The position numbers and the translations under genes were made by a program. From Trema orientale (lineage: Eukaryota; Streptophyta; Magnoliopsida; Rosales; Cannabaceae), in the NCBI GenBank assembly GCA_002914845.1, contig JXTC01000018.1, positions 1,541,547 to 1,605,546 on the forward strand: a DNA stretch of 64,000 bases, in the 5' to 3' direction. Of the stretch, positions 22,198-33,983 are shown piece after piece (the stretch's first letter is position 1; every line of letters begins with the position of its first letter). The notes under the pieces are model-generated. The model worked only from the letters and a program-made list of their open reading frames with translations, was not told the DNA's origin and did no database searches.

Positions 22198-22902
22198 TTT
22201 TTAATAAGTTGATTGAAAAAGTCTTATTTTTCGCATTATGTGTGTTTATATATGAAACTACTTAAACACCTTTGTACTCATATCCTTTAAACACTCTTGC
22301 GTACAATGGTTTTCTCTCTTTATTCTCAAGACAAATATAATGATTGTATTATCCTCCGATGGCCCCCAAATGAATCTGACAATGGTTCAAACAATCTCTT
22401 TTTTAATTTTTAACCATGTATTCGACTACGGTTGAGCCTACATTTGAGCTGGGTTGATGTTCTACCGTGATTTAGCTAAAAAAAGAAGTAAAGAGTAAAT
22501 TAACTTCTCTATGTTGAGTTCGACTGTGGTTAAACGAGTTCGAATATATGGTTGAACTATCATCTTTAACCTATACTTTACTTAGATTTTTTACTATGGT
22601 TGATCCTAATTGACTAAGGTTGAATAATTACATTTTGTATAATTTATAAACCCAAATTTAAGAGCAACTTCATCAATCCAAAGATAAAATCTAAGAAAAC
22701 ATTTCAAAGAACTCAAAATGAAGCATTGGAGGGGAAAAAAAAAAGATAATCTTGTGTTTTCTATTTTTCACTAAAAGAAATGAATTTTTTTTCTTTTTTT
22801 TTTTTTGGAAATGAGTTATTAGTTGTTGTAAATGTCACGGTGAACTTTTGTTTTGTTTTTTTTTTCATTTAAAGCAAGGAGATTTGAACTCAAAACCCTC
22901 CC
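22198..22902. other. intergenic
   Basis: AT-rich. GAAATGAATT (22777-22786) and GAAATGAGTT (22808-22817) bracket a T run of the tail-insertion class. Motifs such as CTACGGTTGA, TGTGGTTAAA and ATGGTTGAA recur between 22430 and 22630 as a loose repeat. No gene was seen. Confidence 0.4.
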
Positions 22903-25243
22903 TGTCACGGCCCGAGGCCGAGATCAGTAACAGAATGGATATTTTATAAAATAGAAATACTGGAAAATATTTTAAAAATAATTCAAAAACTTTAATTTTT
23001 CAACCTGGCATCAATGAAATATTTTATTGAAATGAAACCTCACAGTTATGCATCACTTTTTAAACTTAGACAGTGATAAAAACATATATTTAATAGTCAT
23101 GCATCAAGCAATCATCTCACACCCAAACATAGACATAGGTTATACAAATCATGTCCAAATCTCACAAATAGGCGTACTCAGTTATAATTAAATCTAAATT
23201 CCTACTCAAGTCTATATTTCACAAGTATCGTAGGAATTTACTAAAATATAAACAAACTAGTAAGTTTTCAATGCCTCGCTCTAAGTCTCTCTATCCAGAT
23301 CATACTGAGTATCACCTGAGAGGAAGAAGGGTGGTAAGCTAATACCCAATAAAAAATTAATTACAGATTTTTATATATAAGAAAAATATACTCACGTTGA
23401 AGGTCCTACATAGTTAGTAGTCTATTCAAAATAATTCACAAAATCTAAGTGGAAATCATAGTCCAAGGGTTCAAATATTCCAAACCATTGTAAATCATCC
23501 ATCAAAACTAGTACACATCAATTCAAGCAAACATATAATTATACATGTAATCATGATGTTCGAGGTATCCTAGTGGGTCACCCATAAATCCAAGCCACCT
23601 ATAAAGGTGACCATAAGTCCGAGAACCCAATGTGGAGTACTGTGAGTCCGACGGCCTCGTAAGTGTATGAATGCATGCGAATACTATATGAATGACAGAA
23701 TAATGATATGCACTATTTCCACAAAATCACTTAGATTTTCTAAAAATTTCGGCCGCATAATGGTCGTTTTTTATCAAAACCCAAAAATCCAATTTCCTGT
23801 AGAAAATAGTTCAAAACAGTATATATGACATACCAACTAGTATGACGTGTCTCTCAGGCAGTTTAAATCTCAAATCAAATCAAAATACATTCAAAAACAA
23901 TTTTTATAAATTATTTCATGAAATTCCATATTTATTGAAAATATGTAAATTCATAAATTAAACTAATTTTAGAATCAAGTAATCGAATTCCTACCTCAAT
24001 CGAGTGTCTAGATAGCGTTACGGTACTATGGATAGTGTTTGACATCGTTTGGCGGTCGTTCGGGGGATCGGGGGTCGTTTTCGAACTTTCGATCACTTGG
24101 TTTGAAAATTCGATTTTCAAACGGAGATTCAAAATCGTGAAACAGACTTCATCAGTGAATTCTTAGCACCCAAAATAGCTAGATTAGACATATAATTCGA
24201 TAAATTTGGGTTCCGAGACAAGACTAAGCCTCTGACACATAAAAAGAAGCGAATTTCGAGCCTCGTTTCTCGAAATTCGTGCTACTTCTAAACATAGTGG
24301 TATTTTATATCAAAATTCGCCTCTCAACCTCACTGAATCCAAATTTGAAGTCAGAACTTAATTTTGAGGTCTCGAGCCTTCCGAAAATTATAAAATTATC
24401 ACTTTTTGAAATATATAGAAAAATGTCCTCTTTTTCAATTCGATAATTAACTCGTCTCTGAATACCATTTCAACACCACAAAATTATATTTATTCTTGTC
24501 TCAATCTTCTCCTTCACATGGTATAATTTTTACGGCCTAATTAATTATTTTATGAAATAATTATAAAAATTCCGTAACTTAAATAGTGAAATATTGCAAT
24601 TGTTACGTGATTCTCACTAGAACTCGTTCGGGATTGAATTGAGGGAAACCACCCACTTGGTTCGATCATCGACTCGAAAAACAAGGTAACGTGCTGGTGG
24701 TGAGGCGAACAGGCAGTTGACAGCGATATTTGGCTAGAAAAATGCCGCGGCTGGCATTACTTTCGGAAGCTCCCATCTCCGGCTGCTGATAGTATAAGGG
24801 CACAGTGACAGTCGACATCGATTCGTCAGCAACTGACGAAGGTTGCGGGGTGGTGTATCGATAGTGATTCAGAGCGGTTGATCTGTGAGTGAGCAGTGCC
24901 GACGAGAGAGGATTTTCAGAAATGCTCAGGGGTTTTGTGTGAGAATGAGAAAGAAGTGAAGGATTTAAGGGCAATTATTGAAACTGTAGTGCCACATGTC
25001 AAATTCTGAGAGAATGGGCACTGTTTTGTTTATTTATATTTTAACCCAATTTTTTGAAAACTTCTTCATTTACACCCTCAATTGATTTCAATTTAGTCCC
25101 TATTTTGAAACTTTCTTCACACTCTTGCCCAAATGTATCTAGACCAAAATTCCATCCATATTCATTCAATAATTCAATTTTTTTTTTTTTGAAAATTTTG
25201 GTCAAAAGACCAATTTACCCTTACAAAATTTTGGGGTTTTACA
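22903..25243. mobile_element. solo LTR, 2341 bp, perfect 5-bp TSD
   Basis: The segment begins TGTCACGGCCCGAGGCCGAG and ends GGGGTTTTACA, so it has the termini TGT..ACA. It is flanked by an exact CTCCC duplication (22898-22902 and 25244-25248). Removing it leaves continuous AT-rich sequence. The TGTCACG.. start and ..TTTTACA end are typical of long chromovirus-type (Ty3/gypsy) LTRs in plants. The only long frame inside (24666-24974, minus) has no family resemblance. Boundaries are seen directly; the lineage is inferred. Confidence 0.85.
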
Positions 25244-25248
25244 CTCCC

Positions 25249-26287
25249 TTTGAGAAGAAGTATGGTTACACGAGATTTTGCATATGACCATATATTACAG
25301 TGAATTTTTTTTTTCCCTTTTTTAGGGACATCAGTGTGAACTTTTAAAGAGGCTATATTTACATCCCTTACTAATATTAAGTCACCCTATGAATTAAAAC
25401 ATATGACCAAAAATGACAATTATTTAAATCTAGGAGAAGTCATACACCCCATATCCTTCAAACAATCTTTCTCTCATCTCCACATTTATTTGATCAATCT
25501 TTAATTTATGTACTTCATTTTTTTGTCTTCAAGAAAATTAAAACAGTAAATTAAATGTTCCAGAAAATTTTGATTCACTATTTTTTCATTATTTTTTATT
25601 TTATAGATTAGTATTCAATAATAGTTTGTTCTATCATTTTTTTCAATCAATTTTTCTTCCAATTTTTATCATGAGTTGATGTCTTTTAGGTATATTATAT
25701 TTCTTAGAACGTTGTTTGACCTTCAGATTGATTTAGTAGATATCTCTTGAATCTCATTCTTTAGTTTCATTAAAAAAATTAAAAGAGAGAAAAATGGAAG
25801 AACGATATCAAAATGGGAAATTAATATTAATATTAAAGACGTCAAGATAGGAAAGGAAGTGTGTGAGAGAAGGGTTGTTGGATTATGGTAATAAATGGGA
25901 AAAAAAGAAGAATAGAATGGAGCTCCAAATATAAGATTATTAATTAGAAGAAGGGGTGTGCCATTCATTTAAAAGTTTGTCCAGCTTAATCTTTTTATTA
26001 TTAAAAGAAGGGTGTTTTTATACCACTTACAGGTACAAATATAGCCCCCAACTTTTAAAAGGATTAAAAGTTAATAATACATGCCTTGAAAAATATGAAG
26101 CTTCATACACCGATGTAAATAAGATGGTGATAATTTGAACTCTTTGTGCCTTATATATACAAAGTAAGATATGATATATAAATTTCAGTATAACCTCGAT
26201 CTCCTACATTTATGCAGTCATAATTCAAAGAGAAAACAGAAAAAAAAAGCTCATTGTTTGGGTATTCTTTTATTTTCTATTTTTTTT
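25249..26287. other. intergenic
   Basis: AT-rich, with no gene, RNA or element that I can support. Confidence 0.4.
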
Positions 26288-26526
26288 ACCAATCCAGTAG
26301 GTATTTTTTTTTTTACCTATACATATGTATCAATTTGGACAATGAAAATTTTTTATGCACATTTTTTTATTATAAAAAGTAGGAGAGAGAAATAACATTA
26401 ATGATACACGTCTTTTCATGCACTTTATTATAGCCGTTGGATCACCATTAGATAATGTTCCAACGGCTAAACAAAATATACCTACGCATAGGTAAAAAGA
26501 AAAAATACCTACTGGATTGGCAACCA
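26288..26526. mobile_element. MITE-like inverted-repeat element, about 240 bp
   Basis: ACCAATCCAGTAGGTATTTT at 26288 is matched inverted by AAAATACCTACTGGATTGG ending at 26520, with the inner ACCTATACATA and TACGCATAGGT also complementary. No clear target duplication was found, so the ends are approximate and the superfamily open. Confidence 0.6.
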
Positions 26527-28045
26527 TTATATAAGTATATACCTTTAAAATATATGCGTGTGTTTATGTATTCTTTATCTCCAAATTAATTAACAAATGT
26601 TTTCTATTGCGATAGTTAGAGATCTCAATGCACAAAACGTGGAAAGATTTTGGTTATAACAAACTTTTCTTCACTTTTTTAGTTCACTAATTCTTTAAGG
26701 CCGGCAAGATCCCCATTCTTGTAAAACAAAGATTCTCAATCTTAGCAGACAATAATGTAGCGTCATTTGTCATATAGTGCTTCTATATATATATATAGAT
26801 GTATAAGTTCATGTAAAAGGAGGTGGTTGTATACTTGCTCACGCCATACACATAGCTATCGAGAAACAGGAACCATCGTGAAAAACGATGATAATTAGAG
26901 GACTATATTCGTCAGGGAAAAAAAAAATAGAGGAGTATATACGTAGCATTATTGATTGATATTAGGCACTAAAGTTAAGTTAGTATGCAATTTGTCAAAG
27001 CGTCCCTAATTAACTCCAAATCAAATTGCACTTTCAAATGAACCTGCAGCTAAATTAGGGTACGTATAATGATGATGTCACCTGCCAGATGTCAGCATGC
27101 TTTGCTTTGCTTTTTTCTTTCTCTTTCTTTCTTCTTGTTTCTTTTAGTAACATTATAGGACACGTTATAGGACACATTAAGATGTCACGGACCACAGGAA
27201 ATACCAATTTCATATTGAGAAAAGAAGTGATATTTCATATGAACTTGTGGCACCCAACGTAATCTCAGGAAAAAAATTGTTGACACCTTAATGCTTGGTA
27301 CCTCACGCTGGACTGAAATCTATTGTCTTATTTTCTTGTCCTATTCTATAGAAAGTGGACAACTTAGCATAAAACGAAATCTCAATTCAACAAATTAATT
27401 CTCTCTAGAATATAGTTACTAAAAAGTGTTGAATTGTCTACTATTTAGTCGACGACGAGAGAGTAATTGGGATAGAAAAATAAGATAGCAGATATCAGTC
27501 CCTTATATTACCCCGTAGCATTTTCTTTTTGCTTTTGCCTGATTGATCATTTGGTTGGTAGAATCATAGGTTTTTTTTTTTTTTTTGAGCAGAAGAGTCA
27601 TACGTTTTACATTCCAAGTTTTAAGGTTAACAGACAAAAAGTACCTCAAAGTTGTCGACCGGTTCAAAGTCGTAAATCCGAGTGTGAAACATGAATAAGA
27701 AACGATGTCATGTAATATATCGTATTATGATTTATATATCTGTATCGTTTAAGAGACCCCTTTTGCATGCTGACTGGCTACTGGGCCACTGGCTAGCATA
27801 ATTAACTTGAAATAGGAGTGGGGACATGTCACATGTCGATGGTTGTTAAAACTTCGTCCTTTCTTTGCGTAACCAATAAATATGTGTCGTTCACTTTATG
27901 CTAAAACTTTTCTACTTAAGGAGCGCCCACCAGAAGTGACTATTAAGAATGTGACATTATATTAACCAAACAAACACACACCAAATATTTAAAATCCCAG
28001 TTAATTAGTAGTTTAGTAAAAATTACAATAAATACCACTCCTATG
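26527..28045. other. intergenic, upstream of SABATH gene 1
   Basis: No gene is visible. Two tail-type insertions occur: 26896-26944 (TAGAGGACTATATTCGT repeated with two mismatches around CAGGG plus A run) and 27560-27608 (AGAATCATAGGTTTT repeated with two mismatches around a T run). Confidence 0.45.
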
Positions 28046-28048
28046 AGA

Positions 28049-28057
28049 CTATAAATA
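28049..28057 (+). promoter_or_regulatory. probable TATA box of SABATH gene 1
   Basis: CTATAAATA lies 86-94 bp upstream of the ATG at 28143 and is a good match to the plant consensus. It implies a transcription start near 28080 and a 5' UTR of about 60 bases. Confidence 0.6.
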
Positions 28058-28142
28058 GGGGTAATCTCTCAAGAACAAGATATCAAAACAAACACTCATC
28101 AAATAAACTCGCAATATAATCGAACCACAGAGAGAGAGAGAG

Positions 28143-30342
28143 ATGGAAGTTGTTCAAGTGCTTCACATGAATGGAGGAGTGGGAGAAAAAAGTTACGCCA
28201 AAAATTCCTTGGTTCAGGTAATTATTCATCCCAAAAGTGTAATAAACTTCCTTTTTGTATTTTCTATACACCATATATGATACACTACCAACTTCTACTA
28301 ATTATATTGTGCGCATATAACTGTTTTACATAAATGGAAAATAATGATTATGAAATATCTCGTATACATTCTTTTTAAATTTATAACTTAATTGATGACT
28401 TTATTATATGTGATTGTTAGTGAGGGGGACATATATTGAATACTAACTAGCTAATTATGTAATGCTACATAATTATATAGAGCTACATGATCTAAGCTTT
28501 TCCAAATAATTTCTGAGAATGTGTAACATAATATTACTGTATATATACTTTATGTATTTTAATATTTATCTCTAGGTAAAAACTTTTTAGTCGCATAATC
28601 AGTTAAGCACGTACAACATGCATTGGGATTAATTTTCGAGTTTTGCACAGCAAAAGGTGATATCCATGACCAAGCCCATTACAGAAGAAGCCATAGTTAG
28701 CCACTACAACAGCAACTTCTCCAAGAGCCTAGCTATTGCTGATTTGGGTTGTTCTTCAGGACCAAACACCTTGTTAGTGGTCTCCGAACTCATCAAAGTA
28801 GTGCACCAGCTTTGCAAGAAACTAGGTCACCAATCACCCGAGTTTCAGCTCTACTTGAATGACCTCCCTGGGAACGACTTCAATTCAATTTTCAAGTCCC
28901 TGCCAAGCTTCCACGAAAAGCTCAGAAGCCAAATGGGCCCCGGCTTCGGCCCGTGTTTCGTAACCGGCGTTCCGGGCTCCTTCTACGGCAGGCTTTTTCC
29001 ATCCAAGAGCCTGCACTTTGTCCACTCATCTTACAGTCTCCAATGGCTATCTCAGGTATAAATATATATATTAACCAGTACATAAAATTAAGAAAACCGC
29101 CAAGTAGTCAAAAAAAATATTTGATGTATAAAACTATGTACTATACTACGTATATTCGTGGATCCAGAATAATTGACTTGTGAATTTGTGATTGATGGTG
29201 ACATATATATATGTAGCACATTGTGATATGATGTGGACTTGCATGTTAAAATATTGCACATTAGTAATTTTTGTGAGTATGTGTACTAAGGTTCCCGATG
29301 GAGTGGAGAATAACAAAGGTAACATTTACATGGCTAGTACAAGCCCACCGAGTGTGATTAAGGCTTACAAGGAGCAATTCCAAAGAGACTTTTCATTCTT
29401 CCTCAAGTGTCGTTCGGAGGAATTAGTGGCTGGTGGGCGTATGGTTCTAACAATTCTTGGAAGAAAAAGCGAAGACCCCTCTAGCAAAGATGGTTGTTAT
29501 ATTTGGGAGCTTTTGGCTATGGCCCTCAACGACATGGTCTCAGAGGTACATTTCTAATAAATCACTTCAATTTATTACGAGAACAAAAAGGTTTAATCTG
29601 ATGGACCATTCTAAATTAAATTTTCAACTACCTTTACACGTGTGTGTACTGAACCAATTCAAGTGCATCCGCGCAAACCTTGTGAGATCGGACCGAAAAA
29701 AATCAGAGAATTTTGCAATTCGAATTGAAATTCCCATAAGGGGGAGTAGTTCGTTAGTATACATTTCTCTCAAAAGTTTATGCTTTTAAGAGGCGAGTCA
29801 ATAATATTAATTTTTAATCAAGCTGTGTGATAGCAACAGTACAGTCATGACTGTTGCACAACAATAATTTATTTATTTTGTGGAACTTTCATAGAGTAGT
29901 AACCATGGGAATGAAAGACTATGATTGATTCAAGCACAATTTTTATTTTAATTTTTCGATTAAAAATATACACGTGGTGCAGGGAATTATAGAGGAAGAG
30001 AAAATGGACACTTTCAACATTCCTCAGTACACGCCGTCCCCAAATGAAGTGAGATCCGAGGTTGTTAAGGAAGGATCATTCAACGTCAACCAAGTGGAGG
30101 TTTCTCAAGTCAACTGGAATTCTTACGACAATGCGTTTAGCCCGTCCGAAGCGCTTGACGACAACGGATACAGCGTCGCCAAGTGCATGAGAGCCGTGGC
30201 AGAACCACTGCTCGTTAGCCATTTTGGTGAAGCAATAATTGATGAAGTCTTCCGCAGGTACAGGGAGATTCTTGCCGATCGAATGTCCAAGGAAAAGACC
30301 GAGTTTATCAATGTGATAGTGTCGCTGACCAAAAGAGGATGA
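28143..30342 (+). CDS. SABATH family carboxyl methyltransferase 1, 4 exons, 364 aa
   Basis: The exons are 28143-28217, 28651-29055, 29291-29545 and 29983-30342. All introns are phase 0 and GT..AG. The protein starts [20 protein letters not shown], and Gln25 sits where salicylate methyltransferase binds the substrate carboxylate. Motif I ([12 protein letters not shown]), [17 protein letters not shown] and [12 protein letters not shown] form the S-adenosylmethionine site. [10 protein letters not shown] carries the conserved Trp157. The C-terminal cap includes [20 protein letters not shown]. The family transfers methyl from S-adenosylmethionine to small carboxylic acids (salicylate, benzoate, jasmonate, others), giving volatile esters in the cytosol. 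Overall it looks closest to the salicylate/benzoate group, but Gln156 replaces the Met or His usually found before the Trp, so the substrate is open. It is full length with no lesion. Confidence 0.92.
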
Positions 30343-32616
30343 TGATCATCATTTGTAATCGATCTTTCTTCCAAAATATTAGTATAACGTGCATGGCTAT
30401 ATTTAATAAGTGGAAGGTTATTGCTTTTAAGATGTTATTTTCTTTATTATAAAAAAAAAAAAAAAAAATCGTCCGGCATGTATCTACGTACGTATAGCAG
30501 CTAGTGTGATTATTTTGCTCAACCTTGTGCTTTAAGATATTTCACAAAATCATGTAATGCCAATTATATATATGACATACATATTTATATTTTGTTGCCC
30601 AAATAAAAGTTGTTGGATTTATATTTTCAAACTCAAGATGAAATTTAAGAAATTAGATTAATACGAATTTTTCATTCGTTAGAAAGATTGTAATGTTCGA
30701 TTGAATTAAGTGAGAGTTCAAAAAAGTTCCACATTTGAAAATTAATTGGTTTATATATATAAAAAAAGTGTGTGACTTGTGTGTAGCAATTGTTTGCACA
30801 GCTTCACTCTTGAACCGTCAGTACTCTGATTTATCTGGGAAAAAAAAAATATTTTCAAAATTAAGCAAGGTTGAAACTTATGCTATAATGTTCTGACGTT
30901 TAAATGTGGTCGCCGGTATTTCATATAACGTACAGACATGCTAAGAGTCATGGTGCCTCTGATATTCATTATATCTTACGTGGATGATCTCGTAATGATG
31001 CATGGGACCCCCTTAACTAATGTGGGTGATGTCACGAATTAATCAGTGCTTTTTACGCACAATTGTCCTTTAATTAGCACAGCAAGACAATTTGCAAGTG
31101 TCTTTATTAGCATAGGCATGTATGCAACCTAACGAGCTTAAAATAGAAAAGATCCATGTCCGCGTACGAAAGCCCTTTGATGCACGCTTCTCTTCCTTTT
31201 GGAGACATTGCCAGCCACGTATAAAAGCATACCGGCATTAGTACTTGTTCTTAATAAAACTATGCTACTTTAGTTTTGATATTTTTCCACCTATGCATAG
31301 AGACCAAAAATAAGAAAAATGTCAAAATAGAACTCAAGCATCCTAATTAAATTAAGAAATAATTCTTACCTTTTTCTGGCGCTCAATAGGTCTTAACTGA
31401 AAAAATTTATTAATAAGAAGAAGAAGAGAAAAAAGAAAAAGTCCAAAACTAAATTATCACAACCAAAAAGGAAATATATATGGCGACCATGTTGTACCTT
31501 ATTTAAACCTTATTAGGTAAAACCTAGTGGAAAAAAATATAGAGACAAAAGAAAAATTAGCAAAAACAGTAGTTGTCTCTATAATGATTTAAAAATAAAA
31601 AGTTAGAAGGAATTGCTTATAATGTTTCTATAAAAAATTAAAATAAAATAATTGACTCCTTTTGGTTCACCCATTGAATGGATATATTTAAATGAAAATT
31701 ATGAAATGAGTTATAATTGGAATACAAGACATTTGAAGTAAAAAAAAAAAAAAAACTGAATGAGTTACAATTAGGATAAGAACATTTGAATAGAGCCACT
31801 TGAAAACAAATGGGGAGCACTATTCTCATTCTAAGAAGAAAAAACACATTCCGATGATTGATGTGACTGATGGACCATTTGAATGGAAAAACTGAATTGT
31901 TGAAACAAATACTCATTCCAATGAACCATTTGAATGGAAAAACTGAAATTGTTAAAACAAATACTCATTCTAATGAGTATACTATTGGAATAACATAGAA
32001 TTGATGGACCAAATAAGGCCAAAACTTTAGAACACTCGAAGTAAATTTATCCACAACATTATTTTCTTCACTGTTATTTTTTTCAATGAGAATGTGAAAA
32101 ATCGATCTAGACATTCATCAAAGGAATACAAAAGAGAAATTTATCTATAGCTCTGAAATTGCCACCACAAGCAGAAAGACCCTGGAGACCTTGAGCAGCA
32201 CCCATCCATACTTAGCTTAATCCAACCCGAATAGGGAAGATACAGATAAACTGGTTCAATATAGAATTAATGACCTTTGTAGTTTACTTGTTATAATTAC
32301 TTATTTTTTACCCAAAAAAAAAAAAAAGAACTTTTACAATGATTTAAGCACGCAGGTACACTTAGGAGCGGCTTGGTCTTTAAAATCCGGGATGATGTGT
32401 CTCCAAAAATGGAAGCTAGATTTCAATCCAAATATCAGAAAACAACAAACTCCCAGGCCGGTTTAAGTGTAGTTATATGATATTTTAAGTTGGGACATTA
32501 GGATCTACAGATTCTGTCTGATATTCTTATGTAATTGGTCTGCTGTTAAAAAAATAACAAAGCTACATTAAAATGTGATTAAGTTCACTTTGCTCGAGTT
32601 ATTATTGATTAAAATT
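30343..32616. other. intergenic between the SABATH genes, left part
   Basis: No gene is visible. At 31705-31790 a ~32-bp block (AATGAGTTATAATTGGAATA..ATTTGAA) is repeated around a 15-base A run. At 31874-31976 a 51-bp block containing CCATTTGAATGGAAAAACTG occurs twice in tandem. A TTTTTTACCC plus A-run motif lies at about 32303-32328. Confidence 0.45.
31874..31976. repeat. 51-bp tandem duplication
   Basis: Two head-to-tail copies begin near 31874 and 31925, both with CCATTTGAATGGAAAAACTG and ACAAATACTCATTC, differing at a few bases. Confidence 0.75.
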
Positions 32617-32621
32617 GATCT

Positions 32622-33978
32622 TGTTAACCCGTAATTAGCTTTGTAATTGGGTGCTCTTTATAGTTTGTTAGACAGTTGTCATTTATGTACTGTACAGGTG
32701 ACTCTTGTTAGTTTGTTACAAAGAATATTTTTTGAATGAAAAATATATACTAGGTGGCTTTGACTTTGCTCGGTAATGGACTGAACAAGCCATTGTTTCT
32801 TCAACCTTCCTTCTTTGCTCTAAATCTATCTTGGTATTTGAGCCAATTTTATGGCTACCACTGGCCGTAAAACACCCATGAACTCACCTGGAAACTCCTC
32901 CTCTACCTCTAATCCCACTATATTTCATCAAACACCAAACTCAGTAACTCCACTTGCCCAAATTGTTCAAAATCCACCACTGGCCCCTACTTAGTTCGTT
33001 CTTTAGCAACTCCCATCGCCGAATCAACCCCTTACAGTGAAGTTGGATGCCGATAATTTCTTACTCTGGAAAAACCAATTGCTCAATGTTATAATCACAA
33101 ATGGTCTCGAAGTCTTTATTGATGAAAATGTACTTGCTCCTCCTCATTTCTTAGATCTTCACTAACTGGTACCCAACCTTCAATTCTCGATGTGGCAGTG
33201 GCTTAATCGTCTCATTATGAGCTGGATCTATATCAGTCTCACAGAAAGCGTCATGAGCCAAATTGTCAACTATACCACTGCTTCCACTATTTGGAATGCT
33301 CTCAAATGCACCTTTGCAGTGACGTCCATTTCTCGATTATATGAGCTGAAGAATAAACTTCAAACTCTCAAAAAAGGAGGTATTACTATTAGTGCCTATA
33401 TGCTACAAAATAAGGGTATAATCGATAAACTAGCTGCTAATGGTGAATCCATCTCTCTGAATGATCAATTAATCTCTGTTTATAATGGTTTGAGATCTGA
33501 ATATAATGCTATTATTGCCTCTATTCAATCTCGCACACCGGTACTGTTGTTCGAAGAAGTGCAGAGTTTATTGCTGAGTTATAAATTTCATTTGGAGCAA
33601 TAATCAAGCTCCGATACTTCCCTCAATTGCCTAATCTTCCATTGCCTCAAGCTCACCTTACTGTATATCGCAAACCACAATGCCCTTACCCCAATTACTA
33701 CCATCCCTCTTGCCCTACTCAGCTTCCCAAATATCCACAAGTCAATACTCAACCTGGCTCTGATACCAAGATAGATTTAGAGTAGAGAATGAAGGTTGAA
33801 GAAACGATGGTTTGCTCAGTCCATAACCGAGCAAAGTCAAAGCCACCTGGTATATATTATTCATTCAGAAAATATTCTTTGTAACAAACTAACAGGTGTC
33901 ACCTGTACAGTACATAAATGACAATTGTCCAACAAACTATAAAGAGCAACTAATTACAAAGCTAATTATGGCTTAATA
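32622..33978 (+). mobile_element. Copia gag fragment enclosed by inverted LTRs, 5-bp TSD
   Basis: The left LTR (32622 to about 32829, TGTTAACCC..CTAAATCTATC) is in plus orientation and is followed by a primer-binding-site-like TTGGTATTTGAGCC. A Copia gag piece follows (32851-33603). The right end carries the primer-binding site (33756-33769) and LTR (33771-33978) in REVERSE orientation; its reverse complement reads TTGGTATCAGAGCC. The two LTRs agree at about nine of ten bases. GATCT occurs at 32617-32621 and 33979-33983, an exact 5-bp duplication, so the palindromic unit was inserted as a whole. Ordinary Copia elements have direct LTRs. Confidence 0.75.
32851..33603 (+). pseudogene. Copia-type gag fragment (UBN2-like), broken
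   Basis: From the ATG at 32851 the frame reads MATTGRKTPMNSPGNSSSTS. After at least two stops it gives LTVKLDADNFLLWKNQLLNV, which is the DNYLLWKxQ-type block at the start of plant Copia gag. From 33190 a 137-codon open stretch runs to 33603 and includes TASTIWNALKCTFA, SRLYELKNKLQTLKKGGITI and LNDQLISVYNGLRSEYNAI. Stops near 32992, 33004 and 33164 break the N-terminal half. No zinc knuckle, protease, integrase or reverse transcriptase follows: the sequence runs into the inverted primer-binding site about 150 bp later. Confidence 0.82.
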
Positions 33979-33983
33979 GATCT

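Noticed and set aside
24666..24974. A 102-codon minus-strand frame
   Set aside because: It lies inside the solo LTR 22903-25243 and shows no gag, pol or host-protein resemblance.
28953..29789. Overlapping frames within SABATH gene 1 introns
   Set aside because: They run through splice sites into intron sequence and out of the conserved frame.
32622..33978. Ordinary Copia element with direct LTRs, or a TIR DNA transposon
   Set aside because: The second LTR is clearly in inverse orientation, and the ends are LTR plus primer-binding site and not transposase-type termini.
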